Shown here piece after piece: positions 8,425 through 16,180 of a stretch of 33,878 nt of DNA. The notes beneath the pieces are model-generated. The model was not told the DNA's origin, made no database searches, and saw only the letters and a list, made by a program, of their open reading frames with translations. Positions within the stretch are counted from its first letter, which is position 1, and each line of letters opens with the position of its first letter. The stretch spans positions 1 through 33,878 of the forward strand of contig NZ_JABBJJ010000114.1 of assembly GCF_012933655.1 (NCBI RefSeq), written 5' to 3'. The DNA is from Pyxidicoccus fallax (GTDB taxonomy: Bacteria > Myxococcota > Myxococcia > Myxococcales > Myxococcaceae). A program made the translations under genes and the position numbers.

Positions 8425-9503
8425 TGGAGCGCGCCCTCTCCGCGCCGGGCAAGCTGTTCGTCTCCGGCGAGTACGCGGTGCTGTGGGGCGGGGTGGCGCG
8501 CGTGGCGGCGGTGGCGCCCCGCACGGCGGCGTACGTGCGGCGGCGCGCGGATGCCCGCGTGCACGTGTGCCTGGAAGAAGGGACGCTGGCCGGCAGCACC
8601 ACGCCCCTGGGCGTGCGCTGGGAGCGCGAGGTGCCGGCGGGGTTCTCCTTCGTGGCGCGCACGCTGGACCAGGCGCTGCGGGCGCACGGCCGCGCGGCCC
8701 CGGGTTTCGATTTGGCGGTGGCGCCGTCGGCGGTGGGGCCCAACGGGCAGAAGCTGGGCATGGGCGGCAGCGCATGCGCGACGGTGCTGGCGGCCGAAGG
8801 GGCTCGCTATGTGCTGGACGAGCGCTTCGACGCGCTGAAGCTGGCGCTGGCGGCGCACACGCTCGGGCAGGGCGGGAAGGGGAGCGGCGGGGACGTGGCG
8901 GCGAGCTTCGCCGGAGGGCTCTTGCGCTACCGGCGCTATGACGTGGCGCCGCTCATCGAGGCGAGCAACGCCGGGCGGCTGCGCGCGGCGCTGGCGGAGT
9001 CGCCCTCCGTGGACGTGTGGCGGCTGGCTGTGCCTCGCGTGGCCATGGCGTATGCCTTCACGGGCGAGAGCGCGTCCACGCGGGTGCTGATTGGGCAGGT
9101 GGAGGCGCGGCTGGCGGAGGTGGGACGGCGGGCCTTCGTGGCGCGCTCGGACGCGCTGGGGCACGAGATTGAAACGGGCCTGGGTGGCGGAGACTTCCGC
9201 GCGTTCTCCGAAGCGGTGAAGGCGCAGCATGAGTTGTTGTTGGAGCTGGGCCCGCTGGAGACGGAAGGAATGCGGCGGGTGCTGGCCCTGGCCGCGGCCT
9301 ACGGTTGTGCGGGGAAGCTGTCTGGGGCCGGAGGCGGGGACGGGTGCATCCTCTTCGCTCCGGATGCGCAGGCGCGCGCGGAGCTGTGCAAGGGCCTGGA
9401 GGCGCGCGGCTTCCATACCCTGACGCTGGAGGCGGAGCCCGGCGTGCGCGGCGAGGCGCAGGTGGACTCGCGGCTGCGGACCTGGGTGGACGCGCTCGCC
9501 TGA
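8424..9503 (+). CDS. mvaK2: Phosphomevalonate kinase (GHMP family)
   Basis: This 359-residue GHMP kinase is the last gene of the operon and supplies the one step otherwise missing between mevalonate kinase and the decarboxylase. Motifs are SAPGKLFVSGEYAVLWGG at the N-terminus, KLGMGGSACATVLAAEG as the ATP loop, GGKGSGGDVAASFAGG (typical of phosphomevalonate kinases, which have GxGSGxD here) and KLSGAGGGDGCIL near the C-terminus. The start ATG overlaps the mvaD stop (TGATG), so the two genes should be translationally coupled. Assignment as phosphomevalonate kinase rests on both motif and context. The gene ends 19 bp before a convergent SnoaL-like gene. Confidence 0.92.
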   Translation: MERALSAPGKLFVSGEYAVLWGGVARVAAVAPRTAAYVRRRADARVHVCLEEGTLAGSTTPLGVRWEREVPAGFSFVARTLDQALRAHGRAAPGFDLAVAPSAVGPNGQKLGMGGSACATVLAAEGARYVLDERFDALKLALAAHTLGQGGKGSGGDVAASFAGGLLRYRRYDVAPLIEASNAGRLRAALAESPSVDVWRLAVPRVAMAYAFTGESASTRVLIGQVEARLAEVGRRAFVARSDALGHEIETGLGGGDFRAFSEAVKAQHELLLELGPLETEGMRRVLALAAAYGCAGKLSGAGGGDGCILFAPDAQARAELCKGLEARGFHTLTLEAEPGVRGEAQVDSRLRTWVDALA

Positions 9504-9522
9504 GTGCGCCCCGCTTCGCCGG

Positions 9523-9948
9523 CTATGGGATGACGGCTCGCGCCACGGCGTAGCTGTCCTCGTAGAGGTGGTAGCGCGTGATGTGCCCCTTCTCCACGGT
9601 CAGATGTATCGCGAACGCAGTTGTCAGCGGACGGCCCGTGGCCTTGACGGTGTCGTGAAGCCGCCCCAGCAGCACGGCGTCACGGCCATCGACCAGGATT
9701 TGCGTGACGCGGAACTCATGGACGATGACGTGGTCGTGCAATGAGTCGAAGAACCCGGCGACCTCCGCTCGGGTGGAGCGGCGACCGATCCAGGGGACCT
9801 CTTTCGCACCAGGAATGTCCCAATCGACCTGTTCGGCGAACAGCTCGGCCACGCTCTTGCCTGCTTCCAATCCTTGCAGGAGCGCCTCGACGGTGGAGCG
9901 GGTCGTTCGGGCGTCTGCTTCCGTCGTCCCGTAGGGCATCTGGCTCAT
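9523..9948 (-). CDS. SnoaL-like / nuclear transport factor 2 fold protein
   Basis: This 141-residue protein has the cone-shaped NTF2/SnoaL-like pattern. A helix (STVEALLQGLEAGKSVAELFAEQVDWDIPG) is followed by WIGRRSTRAEVAGFFDSL and then four beta-strands (VIVHEFRVTQILVDGRDAVLLGRLHDTVKATGRPLTTAFAIHLTVEKGHITRYHLYEDSYAVARA). Such proteins include ketosteroid-isomerase-like enzymes and polyketide cyclases, but also many of unknown function; no catalytic assignment is possible. The start is taken as ATG 9948; another in-frame ATG lies at 9939, and the frame is open to 9993. It is convergent with the mevalonate operon and divergent from the hydrolase gene. Confidence 0.8.
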   Translation of the reverse strand: MSQMPYGTTEADARTTRSTVEALLQGLEAGKSVAELFAEQVDWDIPGAKEVPWIGRRSTRAEVAGFFDSLHDHVIVHEFRVTQILVDGRDAVLLGRLHDTVKATGRPLTTAFAIHLTVEKGHITRYHLYEDSYAVARAVIP

Positions 9949-10030
9949 GACGGGAGTACCACTTAACCTTCCCCCGAGATCGGCGCAGGTCATTCGCGGC
10001 CGGCGCGCCCCCTGGTGACAGAAACCCGGG

Positions 10031-10066
10031 CCTGCGGCGTTTCATCGACAAACGCCGCGCAGGAGG
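10031..10066 (+). promoter_or_regulatory. Hairpin overlapping the hydrolase ribosome binding site
   Basis: The left arm CCTGCGGCGTTT (10031-10042) can pair with AAACGCCGCGCAGG (10050-10063) across a 7-nt loop, with a two-base bulge on the right arm. The last three bases of the right arm are the first three of the AGGAGG Shine-Dalgarno (10061-10066) of the hydrolase gene starting at 10075. The fold could partly hide the ribosome binding site. The pairing is seen in the sequence; a regulatory role is inferred. Confidence 0.5.
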
Positions 10067-10074
10067 TTTCAGAC

Positions 10075-11412
10075 ATGGGCTCGTCGATGGACCGACGTTC
10101 ACTCTTCAAGGCTGGCTTGGGCATCACCGGAGGTCTCGCGCTCCTCGGTGCGGCTCCCGCTGGTGCAGCGCCTCGTCCGTCTCCGTCGCCGCGGAGCCAG
10201 GCGGAGGAGCGGCCCTGGTACGAGCTGGGGTTGCTGTCCGACCCCATCATGGAGAGCCAGCTCCTGCACTTCCTGGCCGCGACCTACAGCGCGCAGGCGG
10301 ACATCGGCGAGGTGCTCGACACCGCGCACCGCATCAATCCAGCTGAAGACTGGAGCTGGCCCACCGAGTGGGTGAGCACCGCCGACCGGATCCGCCAGAT
10401 GGGTGATGCGAGCCTCGCTCGGGGACGCAGGCTCAGCGCGGGCAATGCCTACCTGCGCGCCGCCAACTACTACCGCGCGGCCCTGATTCATCACCCCGAG
10501 CCGGACCACCCAAGCGTGCTCGAGACGGGGCGCAAGGCCGTCGTCGCGTACGACAAGGCCATTGCCCTGCTGGAGATTCCCGCGGTCGCCATGCGCATCC
10601 CCTACGAGGGCACGACGCTGCCCGGCTACTTCTTCCGAGCGCCCCGGGCCCGCGGCCGTGCGCCGCTGCTCGTCTTCCAGCAGGGGCGCGACGCCTGGCC
10701 CGAGGAGTCCAAGTACGTCATCGACGCGGCCCTGGCCCGGGGCTACCACTGCCTCATCGTCCACGCGCCCGGTCAGGGCATGGCCATCCGCGAGCAGGGG
10801 CTCGTCTTCCGTCCCGACTGGGAGAAGGTCATCACCCCGGTCATCGACTTCGCCACGCGCATCGCGGGGGTGGATGACCGGCGCATCGCGCTGCTGGGCT
10901 GGAGCATGGGTGGTGCGCTCGTTCCCCGCGCGGCGGCGTTCGAGCGGCGCATCAAGATCCTCATTCCCAACCCCGGCGTGCTGGACTGGGGCCAGTCCAT
11001 GTTCGACCAGTTCAACACCTACTTCCCCGAGGTGATGCCGCTGCTCGACGAGGACCCGCAGGCCTTTGACGCGGCCCTCTACCAGCTCATGGACGCGGTG
11101 TTCCTGTACCGCTGGTACATGCGGGACTCGATGTCCAAGCACGGCGCGAGCTCGCCATCGGACCTGATGTTCAAGCTCCGAGAGTTCACCAACGTGCCCA
11201 CCGTCCACCGCATCCGCTGCCGGACGCTGGTGATGGACGGCACCGCGGAGGCCTTCTCCGTGGGCCAGGCGAAGTTGCTCTTCGACGCCCTGACGTGTCC
11301 CAAGGACTACATGCTCTTCACCGCGGAGGACACGGGGCTGCTGCACTGCCAGGAAGCGGCGCAGGCCGTCGCCAACCACCGCATGTTCGACTGGCTCGAC
11401 GAGTACATCTGA
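10075..11412 (+). CDS. Tat-exported alpha/beta hydrolase (FrsA/DUF1100-like)
   Basis: This 445-residue protein begins with a twin-arginine signal (MDRRSLFKAGLGITGGLALLGAAPAGA), so it is probably exported folded. Residues about 55-180 form a helical N-terminal domain. The C-terminal alpha/beta-hydrolase domain has the nucleophile elbow GWSMGG with Ser277, a candidate acid in LVMDGTAEAFS and a candidate base in the GLLHCQEA segment. The N-terminal helical domain plus late hydrolase fold resembles FrsA-like or 2,6-dihydropseudooxynicotine hydrolase-like proteins; the substrate is unknown. ATG 10075 has AGGAGG eight bases upstream. A second ATG at 10087, just before the twin arginines, is a weaker choice. 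The next gene starts 18 bp after its stop and may be co-transcribed. Confidence 0.87.
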   Translation: MGSSMDRRSLFKAGLGITGGLALLGAAPAGAAPRPSPSPRSQAEERPWYELGLLSDPIMESQLLHFLAATYSAQADIGEVLDTAHRINPAEDWSWPTEWVSTADRIRQMGDASLARGRRLSAGNAYLRAANYYRAALIHHPEPDHPSVLETGRKAVVAYDKAIALLEIPAVAMRIPYEGTTLPGYFFRAPRARGRAPLLVFQQGRDAWPEESKYVIDAALARGYHCLIVHAPGQGMAIREQGLVFRPDWEKVITPVIDFATRIAGVDDRRIALLGWSMGGALVPRAAAFERRIKILIPNPGVLDWGQSMFDQFNTYFPEVMPLLDEDPQAFDAALYQLMDAVFLYRWYMRDSMSKHGASSPSDLMFKLREFTNVPTVHRIRCRTLVMDGTAEAFSVGQAKLLFDALTCPKDYMLFTAEDTGLLHCQEAAQAVANHRMFDWLDEYI

Positions 11413-11430
11413 GCCGGCGAACGGACCGTT

Positions 11431-12072
11431 GTGGCCATGAAGCCACCTGCGAGACACTGCCGGGACTTCATGATCACCTTCAGCGACCGGGAAATCGAAG
11501 ACGAGCGCCTGGAGCTGAACCGCCGCTCGGAGCTCCACTACCTGGGGCCCAACCTCACCCTGAGAAGGTGCCAGCTCGTCATCGATGTGCCGCGTTCCGC
11601 ACTGACCATCGACGGGGCACGGCTCATCGACTGCACCATCGACGTGAAGACGGCGCTCGCGGAGTTCCGGTGGGAGAAGGCCCGTCTGAAGGGGTGTCGC
11701 TTCACGGGCTTGATGATTGGCAATGACTTCGGGCGCTGGCCCACCGCGCAGCATCCCGAGCTGGGCGGCATCGAGGACTGCGACTTCACGGACGCATCTC
11801 TGGACGGGTGCCGCTTCTTCGGCTGTGACGTCAGCACCCTCCGGTTCCCGTCGTGGCCCTGCTTCACCGTCTTCGACCCCGTGCCGCGGAGCCGCGAGCT
11901 GACCGCGCTCCCGTGGCCCGGGCCGGTCGGAGCCGTTTTCAAGGCCATTGCGAGGTCCCCGCCCTCGCTGTCGGCCGTGACGCTCTCCGCGTCGAGGCTC
12001 GCCTGGGAGACGGGCACCTCCGAGAACGCCCTCTACGGCGTGCTGGCGCAGCTGGACGGTGTGAAGCTGTAG
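11431..12072 (+). CDS. Hypothetical protein with degenerate pentapeptide-type repeats
   Basis: This protein of about 213 residues has a middle section with repeating A/C-x-[LF]-x-x patterns, such as LTLRRCQLVI, ARLIDCTIDV, ARLKGCRFTG, IEDCDFTDASLDGCRFFGCDVSTLRF. This suggests a right-handed beta-helix of pentapeptide-repeat type, though imperfect. The C-terminal 50 residues are not repetitive. I cannot assign a function. The start is uncertain: GTG 11431, ATG 11437 and ATG 11470 are in frame and none has a strong Shine-Dalgarno. It follows the hydrolase gene by 18 bp and is followed by a strong hairpin. Confidence 0.65.
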   Translation: MAMKPPARHCRDFMITFSDREIEDERLELNRRSELHYLGPNLTLRRCQLVIDVPRSALTIDGARLIDCTIDVKTALAEFRWEKARLKGCRFTGLMIGNDFGRWPTAQHPELGGIEDCDFTDASLDGCRFFGCDVSTLRFPSWPCFTVFDPVPRSRELTALPWPGPVGAVFKAIARSPPSLSAVTLSASRLAWETGTSENALYGVLAQLDGVKL

Positions 12073-12125
12073 CCCCGGCCCTCGGGCTGGGTGCGGTGCC
12101 CCAGAACATGTTCTTCACAAAGCCG

Positions 12126-12157
12126 CACCGCCACAGGCCGTTCGGGCCTGGGCGGTG
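12126..12157. terminator. Strong hairpin between convergent genes
   Basis: Arms CACCGCC (12126-12132) plus CAGGCC (12134-12139) pair with GGCCTG (12145-12150) plus GGCGGTG (12151-12157), with one bulged A and a 5-nt GTTCG loop. It sits in the 108-bp gap between convergent genes and so could stop transcription from both sides. Neither side has a clear T-run, so it would be a hairpin-only terminator. Confidence 0.6.
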
Positions 12158-12180
12158 GGCCTGGAAACACGGACGCCGAC

Positions 12181-13110
12181 TCAGAGCTTCTGGCTGTCGT
12201 TGTCCGGCATGCTCGCCTGCGAGCCGTCTGGCAGGGAGGCGGCCTCGGCGGGCACCGGGACGTCCAGCGTCAGCGGGCCAGCCTCGCCGCGCGCGGCGGC
12301 AAGCGCGCTCGGAACGATGTCCAGGGCGAAGGCGCCGGCGTTGTTGTTCTCATTGCTCTCGGCAATGACCCCATCCACGTCCGCGAGCAGCACGATGTTG
12401 TAGGCACCCGGGGCAATGGTGGGCGAGAAGGTGATGGGCGTGGGAGGGAGGGAGAAGGTCCCGGAGCCCGTGCCGATGGAGACCCCGCCGATGTAGCTCA
12501 GCAGCTGGTAGTTGGCATCGGCAAGGAAGACACCGACGGTCGACGGCGCGGTGGCCGGGCACTGCGTTGCCAGCGTGAAGGAGAAGTTGGTCGTACCCCC
12601 AGGCTGGATGGTCGTGGGGCTCAGCGTGCCACCCGTGAAGTAGAAGTCCGCCGGCTTGGTGGTACCAATCACGGTGTCATCCCCCTGCACCGTGGTGAAG
12701 TCCACCTCGGCCTGGAGGTACCAGGTCTCGGGCGCACAGCGCTGCGCGATGCCCGCCAGCACCGTCTGGGCATCGGGTTGGACGGTCGCCAGCATGAAGG
12801 ACGCCGTCTGGGTTCCGATGGGCGGCAGATACAGCCCGTTGGCCCCTGCACGGAGGAGGATTTGACGCGAGTCCATCAGGACGCGACTGGTGGTCCCATT
12901 CCGCGTGGTCGACAAATAGAACCGTAGCTGCGCGGTGGCTTGATAGAGCTTGCTCCCACCCAGGGTGTATTGGACCGTGAAGGTGGAATAGGGATTGGGA
13001 ATCGTCGTGGGCGCGGAGAAGGTGAACACCTGCACCTGCGCCCAGACAGGGCTCGCCGCGAACAGAGATGCAACGAGAAGCGCTGCCGCCAGTCCTCTGG
13101 ATTTGGTCAT
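12181..13110 (-). CDS. Secreted protein with CARDB-like beta-sandwich domains
   Basis: This 309-residue protein has a clear Sec signal peptide (MTKSRGLAAALLVASLFAASPVWAQ, probable cleavage after WAQ or one residue earlier). Two beta-rich Thr/Ser/Pro-rich repeats follow (about residues 26-145 and 150-265). The second ends in the CARDB-type pattern YNIVLLADVDGVIAESNENNN, with Asp and Asn residues typical of this adhesion-like domain. The first repeat has a comparable start (PTTIPNPYSTFTVQYTLGGSK). A low-complexity acidic tail follows. Such proteins are common on the surface of, or secreted by, myxobacteria; binding partners are unknown. The ATG at 13110 follows a short AT-rich leader. Confidence 0.8.
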   Translation of the reverse strand: MTKSRGLAAALLVASLFAASPVWAQVQVFTFSAPTTIPNPYSTFTVQYTLGGSKLYQATAQLRFYLSTTRNGTTSRVLMDSRQILLRAGANGLYLPPIGTQTASFMLATVQPDAQTVLAGIAQRCAPETWYLQAEVDFTTVQGDDTVIGTTKPADFYFTGGTLSPTTIQPGGTTNFSFTLATQCPATAPSTVGVFLADANYQLLSYIGGVSIGTGSGTFSLPPTPITFSPTIAPGAYNIVLLADVDGVIAESNENNNAGAFALDIVPSALAAARGEAGPLTLDVPVPAEAASLPDGSQASMPDNDSQKL

Positions 13111-13261
13111 GGCGGAAAGGATTGCGGGTTTTACCCGTCAAATCAAGACAGACATGCCAAACATGCTATTACGGATTTTTTGAGATGGCGGCGATGGGTT
13201 GACGCGACAGGGCAATGCCTGTGCACTCATGTCCCAGACATGGGGCATGGCTCCTCGCCGC
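13111..13261. other. AT-rich intergenic leader with small inverted repeats
   Basis: This 151-bp gap upstream of the secreted protein gene is clearly more AT-rich than its surroundings, especially around 13155-13185. It contains TTGCGGGT-TTT-ACCCGTCAA (about 13122-13141), an inverted repeat with one bulged base close to the ribosome binding site. It also contains two GCATGT copies (minus strand) near 13157-13172. The promoter of the secreted-protein gene probably lies here, but I could not fix -35/-10 boxes with confidence. Confidence 0.4.
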
Positions 13262-14437
13262 TCAGAACATGTGTCCGAACGTCAGGTAGAACCGCTGCCG
13301 TCCAGTCTCCGTGGAGCGCGCGTAGTCCATGCGCACCACCGCGGCGCGCCGGGCCAGTCGCACGCCGCCGCCGATGCCCGGGTGCCACTCGTACCACTTG
13401 CCGTCCGACACGCCCGGGTGCCACACGCGGCCGAAGTCCATGAACATCACCGCGCCCAGCTTCATGCTCTGTCCGAAGACCTGGAGCTGCGCCGCCTGGA
13501 AGCGCAGCTCCGTGTTGCTGAACGCCTTGATGTTCCCCGAGAAGCGGTTGCGCTCGATGCCGCGCACGCTGCTCATGCCGCCAATGCCCTCGGACACGTT
13601 GACGCCGCCCGTGTTGCTCCACTCATAAAAGGGCACGTCGCCGAACAGCATGTCCAGCGTCACCCGGTGCGCCAGCGTCAGCCGCGAGGTCAGCCGGAGG
13701 TAGCGCCGCTCGCTCAGGGTGATGCCCGCGTAGTGGTACCGGCTGCCCGTTCCCACCCCCGACACGCGCAGCGCCAGCTCCTCCACGCCGCCTTCCGTCG
13801 GGTCCGACTCGTCATCGCGCGTGTCCCAGAGCACGCCCGCCAGCAACTGCCCCGTGGAGCCGCCCTCGAAGCCGACCGGCTTCTCCTTCAGCAGCATGGA
13901 CGCCTCGTACGTGTCCACGCTCGTGTGCCGCCACCCGTAGCCCACGTACGACTGGAGCGGATGCGTCGGTCCGAAGGGCCGCCCGCGCAGGCGCACCCAG
14001 AAGCCCGGCGCGCCCTTGTTGAAGTTGTAGCGCGGGTCGCTCTCGTCCCCGCGGAAGTCCGGAGCGGACTGGTTGCCCGCGCCGAAGTAGGGGCTGCGCA
14101 TCTCGCGCCGGTACTCCAGCCGCCCCTCCAGCCGCAGCTGGCCAATGAGCTGCGGGCCGTCATAGCGGATGTAGTGGCTCTGCACGCCGGCGCTGCTGAA
14201 GAACACCTGCGCGCCAATGGCGTGCGCGTACGGCACCTTCCCCGGTGCGTACAGGTACATGCCACCGACGCCGCCGTAGCCGAACCCGGTGTCCGAGCTG
14301 AAGCTCACCAACGGCAGCGCAATCGCGTCGACTCCAGAGTCCTTCTTCGCGGGGGTGAGGCCGGGGGCCGGCGGCGGTGGAGACACCACGGGCGCGGCAC
14401 TCAGGCTGGCGAGCAGCAGGACAGACGGAATGAGCAT
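13262..14437 (-). CDS. Omp85/BamA-type outer-membrane beta-barrel protein without POTRA domains
   Basis: This 391-residue protein has a Sec signal (MLIPSVLLLASLSAAPVVS), a short Pro-rich linker, then alternating amphipathic strands to the end, finishing in FYLTFGHMF with the terminal Phe typical of barrel insertion signals. Features such as GGVEELALRVSGVG and the late GGGVRLARRAAVVRMDYARS match the 'surface antigen' (D15/BamA) barrel family. There is no room for POTRA domains, so it resembles barrel-only members, including patatin-type autotransporter barrels and lipid-linked barrels. The frame is open far upstream to 16123, but that part is antisense to the phosphatase gene. Its start is divergent from that gene across a 156-bp gap. 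Confidence 0.83.
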   Translation of the reverse strand: MLIPSVLLLASLSAAPVVSPPPPAPGLTPAKKDSGVDAIALPLVSFSSDTGFGYGGVGGMYLYAPGKVPYAHAIGAQVFFSSAGVQSHYIRYDGPQLIGQLRLEGRLEYRREMRSPYFGAGNQSAPDFRGDESDPRYNFNKGAPGFWVRLRGRPFGPTHPLQSYVGYGWRHTSVDTYEASMLLKEKPVGFEGGSTGQLLAGVLWDTRDDESDPTEGGVEELALRVSGVGTGSRYHYAGITLSERRYLRLTSRLTLAHRVTLDMLFGDVPFYEWSNTGGVNVSEGIGGMSSVRGIERNRFSGNIKAFSNTELRFQAAQLQVFGQSMKLGAVMFMDFGRVWHPGVSDGKWYEWHPGIGGGVRLARRAAVVRMDYARSTETGRQRFYLTFGHMF

Positions 14438-14593
14438 GGGGGCGGACCGCTCTGACGCCTCAGAGGAGTGAAAAGTCCCGACACACTGAGCGGCCTGGGC
14501 TGCCTGCCTACCCACCAGGAGAACGAGTTCCCAGCGAAGGCGAGCAGCCCCCCGAGTGCCCATTTTGCCTCGCGGGGGAGGGGAGGCGTCAAC

Positions 14594-16180
14594 GTGAGCG
14601 GCGTAATCACCCCAGAAATGCACATGCGGGCCCTCGGCTTCGTCCGGAGGGTCAGCGCGAAGGTTCCGCCAGCGCAGCAGCGCCGGCCCAGGAACGTGGT
14701 CATCGTCCACCTGGATGGTGTCCCGAAGACCCTGCTGGACGAGGCCATTGTCGGAGGGCGGATGCCCTTCCTGGCCCGCCTCATCCGCTCTGGCACATTT
14801 CACCTGGAAGACGCGTTCTGGGGCGCTCCGACGTCCACGCCGTACTTCCAGGCGGGGCTGCTGTACGGGATGCGGCACTCCAACCTTCCGGCCTACTCCT
14901 GGTACGACCGCGAGCTGGGGCGCAAGGTGCAGATGAACACGCCCGCGGACGCGCGGGAAATCGACCAGCGCCTGCGCGGGGCGGGCCGCACCAGCCTGCT
15001 GGACGGCGGTGGCCACGGGTACTTCTCGCTGTTCCGCGCGGGGGCCACCAACGCGCTGAGCATGAGCACGCTGGCCAGCTTCAAGCTGATGGCGCGCTCG
15101 TTCTCCTACGAGATGATGGGCCTGTCCGCGGCGCGCACGCGGGGCCTCTTCGGGTACCTGCGCTCGCTGGGCATGGACACGTGGCACGCGGTCCGCGAGG
15201 TGCGCCACTGGGCGCGCTCCATCCAGGACTGGCGCCACGAGCAGGGCTTCCTCGTCAGCCGCGTCCTCCTGCAGCGGCTGGGCTGGAGCTTCGCGCACAC
15301 CAAGGCCCTGGTGGACATGGTGCGCGGCGTGCCCGTCATCTACCTCGTCTACGGCAACTACGACGAGGTGGCCCACCGCCGAGGTCCGCGCTCGGAGCTG
15401 GCCGTGGAGGAATTGCACCGCGTGGACGCGTACCTCGCGGAGCTGTACGCGGTGGCGCGCACGGTGCAGCGGCCGTACGACGTCGTCATCCTCTCCGACC
15501 ACGGGCACGTGGACAGCCTCCCGTTGGAGCGGCGCCAGGGCAAACGCCTGGAGCAGTGGCTCCTGGAGTGCGGTGAGCACGGCCCCCTGTCCGAGGACGT
15601 CATCCGTGGCCTCTGCGACGGGCGGCCCCGGCCCGCGCTCGACGCCACCCCGCGCGCGCCCTTCACGCCGGTGGTGATGGAGTGCGGCAACTTCGCGCAC
15701 GTGTACCTCTCCGGCGAGCGCCAGCCCCTGGAGGCGCGAGAGCTGCTGGCGCGGCACCCGGACGTGCTCGCGCGCGTCACGCAGAGCCCGGAGATTGGGA
15801 TGGCGGCGGTGCGGCGCGGCAACTCCGCCGTGGCGCTGGTGAAGGGGGGCGTGTACGGCCCGGACGAGCTGGACCGGGCGCCCCTGTCCACGGAGTTCAG
15901 CAAGCGCGCGGTGGCGGACTTCCTCCGCGTGCTGCCCTCCATGTCCACGGCGGGAGACGTGGTGCTCTTCGGCGAGGCGGTGCAACGCGGCGGCACCGTG
16001 GGCTTCGCCTGGGAGTTCGGCTCGCACGGCGGGCTGACGCGCACGGAGGCCAACAGCCTCGTGTGCTGGCCGGCCAACGCCCCCGTGGACCTGTCCGGCC
16101 TGGGCCACTGCGCGCAGCTGCACGAGCGGCTCGCGGAGGCCTACCTCGACCCCGCGCCGCCACTGCGGCTGGTGCTATGA
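14594..16180 (+). CDS. Alkaline phosphatase superfamily protein (phosphodiesterase/phosphatase)
   Basis: This 528-residue protein shows metal-ligand motifs of the alkaline-phosphatase fold. VVIVHLDGVPKTLL carries the first Asp, the GAPTSTPYFQAGLLYG segment carries the probable Thr/Ser nucleophile, VYGNYDEVAHRRGP supplies an Asp and a His, and VVILSDHGHVDS supplies an Asp-His pair. A late FGSHGG completes the set. The pattern is nearest to nucleotide pyrophosphatase/phosphodiesterase-type members. No signal peptide is evident. GTG 14594 is chosen because GGGAGG lies at 14581-14586, seven bases upstream; ATG 14618 is the next in-frame start. Its stop overlaps the next start as ATGA, so it is coupled to the flippase-like gene, suggesting a membrane- or cell-envelope-linked substrate. 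Confidence 0.85.
   Translation: MSGVITPEMHMRALGFVRRVSAKVPPAQQRRPRNVVIVHLDGVPKTLLDEAIVGGRMPFLARLIRSGTFHLEDAFWGAPTSTPYFQAGLLYGMRHSNLPAYSWYDRELGRKVQMNTPADAREIDQRLRGAGRTSLLDGGGHGYFSLFRAGATNALSMSTLASFKLMARSFSYEMMGLSAARTRGLFGYLRSLGMDTWHAVREVRHWARSIQDWRHEQGFLVSRVLLQRLGWSFAHTKALVDMVRGVPVIYLVYGNYDEVAHRRGPRSELAVEELHRVDAYLAELYAVARTVQRPYDVVILSDHGHVDSLPLERRQGKRLEQWLLECGEHGPLSEDVIRGLCDGRPRPALDATPRAPFTPVVMECGNFAHVYLSGERQPLEARELLARHPDVLARVTQSPEIGMAAVRRGNSAVALVKGGVYGPDELDRAPLSTEFSKRAVADFLRVLPSMSTAGDVVLFGEAVQRGGTVGFAWEFGSHGGLTRTEANSLVCWPANAPVDLSGLGHCAQLHERLAEAYLDPAPPLRLVL

Noticed and set aside
13262-16123. A 953-codon open frame on the minus strand
   Set aside because: Only the last 391 codons (from 14437) form the outer-membrane barrel with a signal peptide. 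The rest is antisense to the phosphatase gene and has shadow composition rich in Arg, His and Ala.
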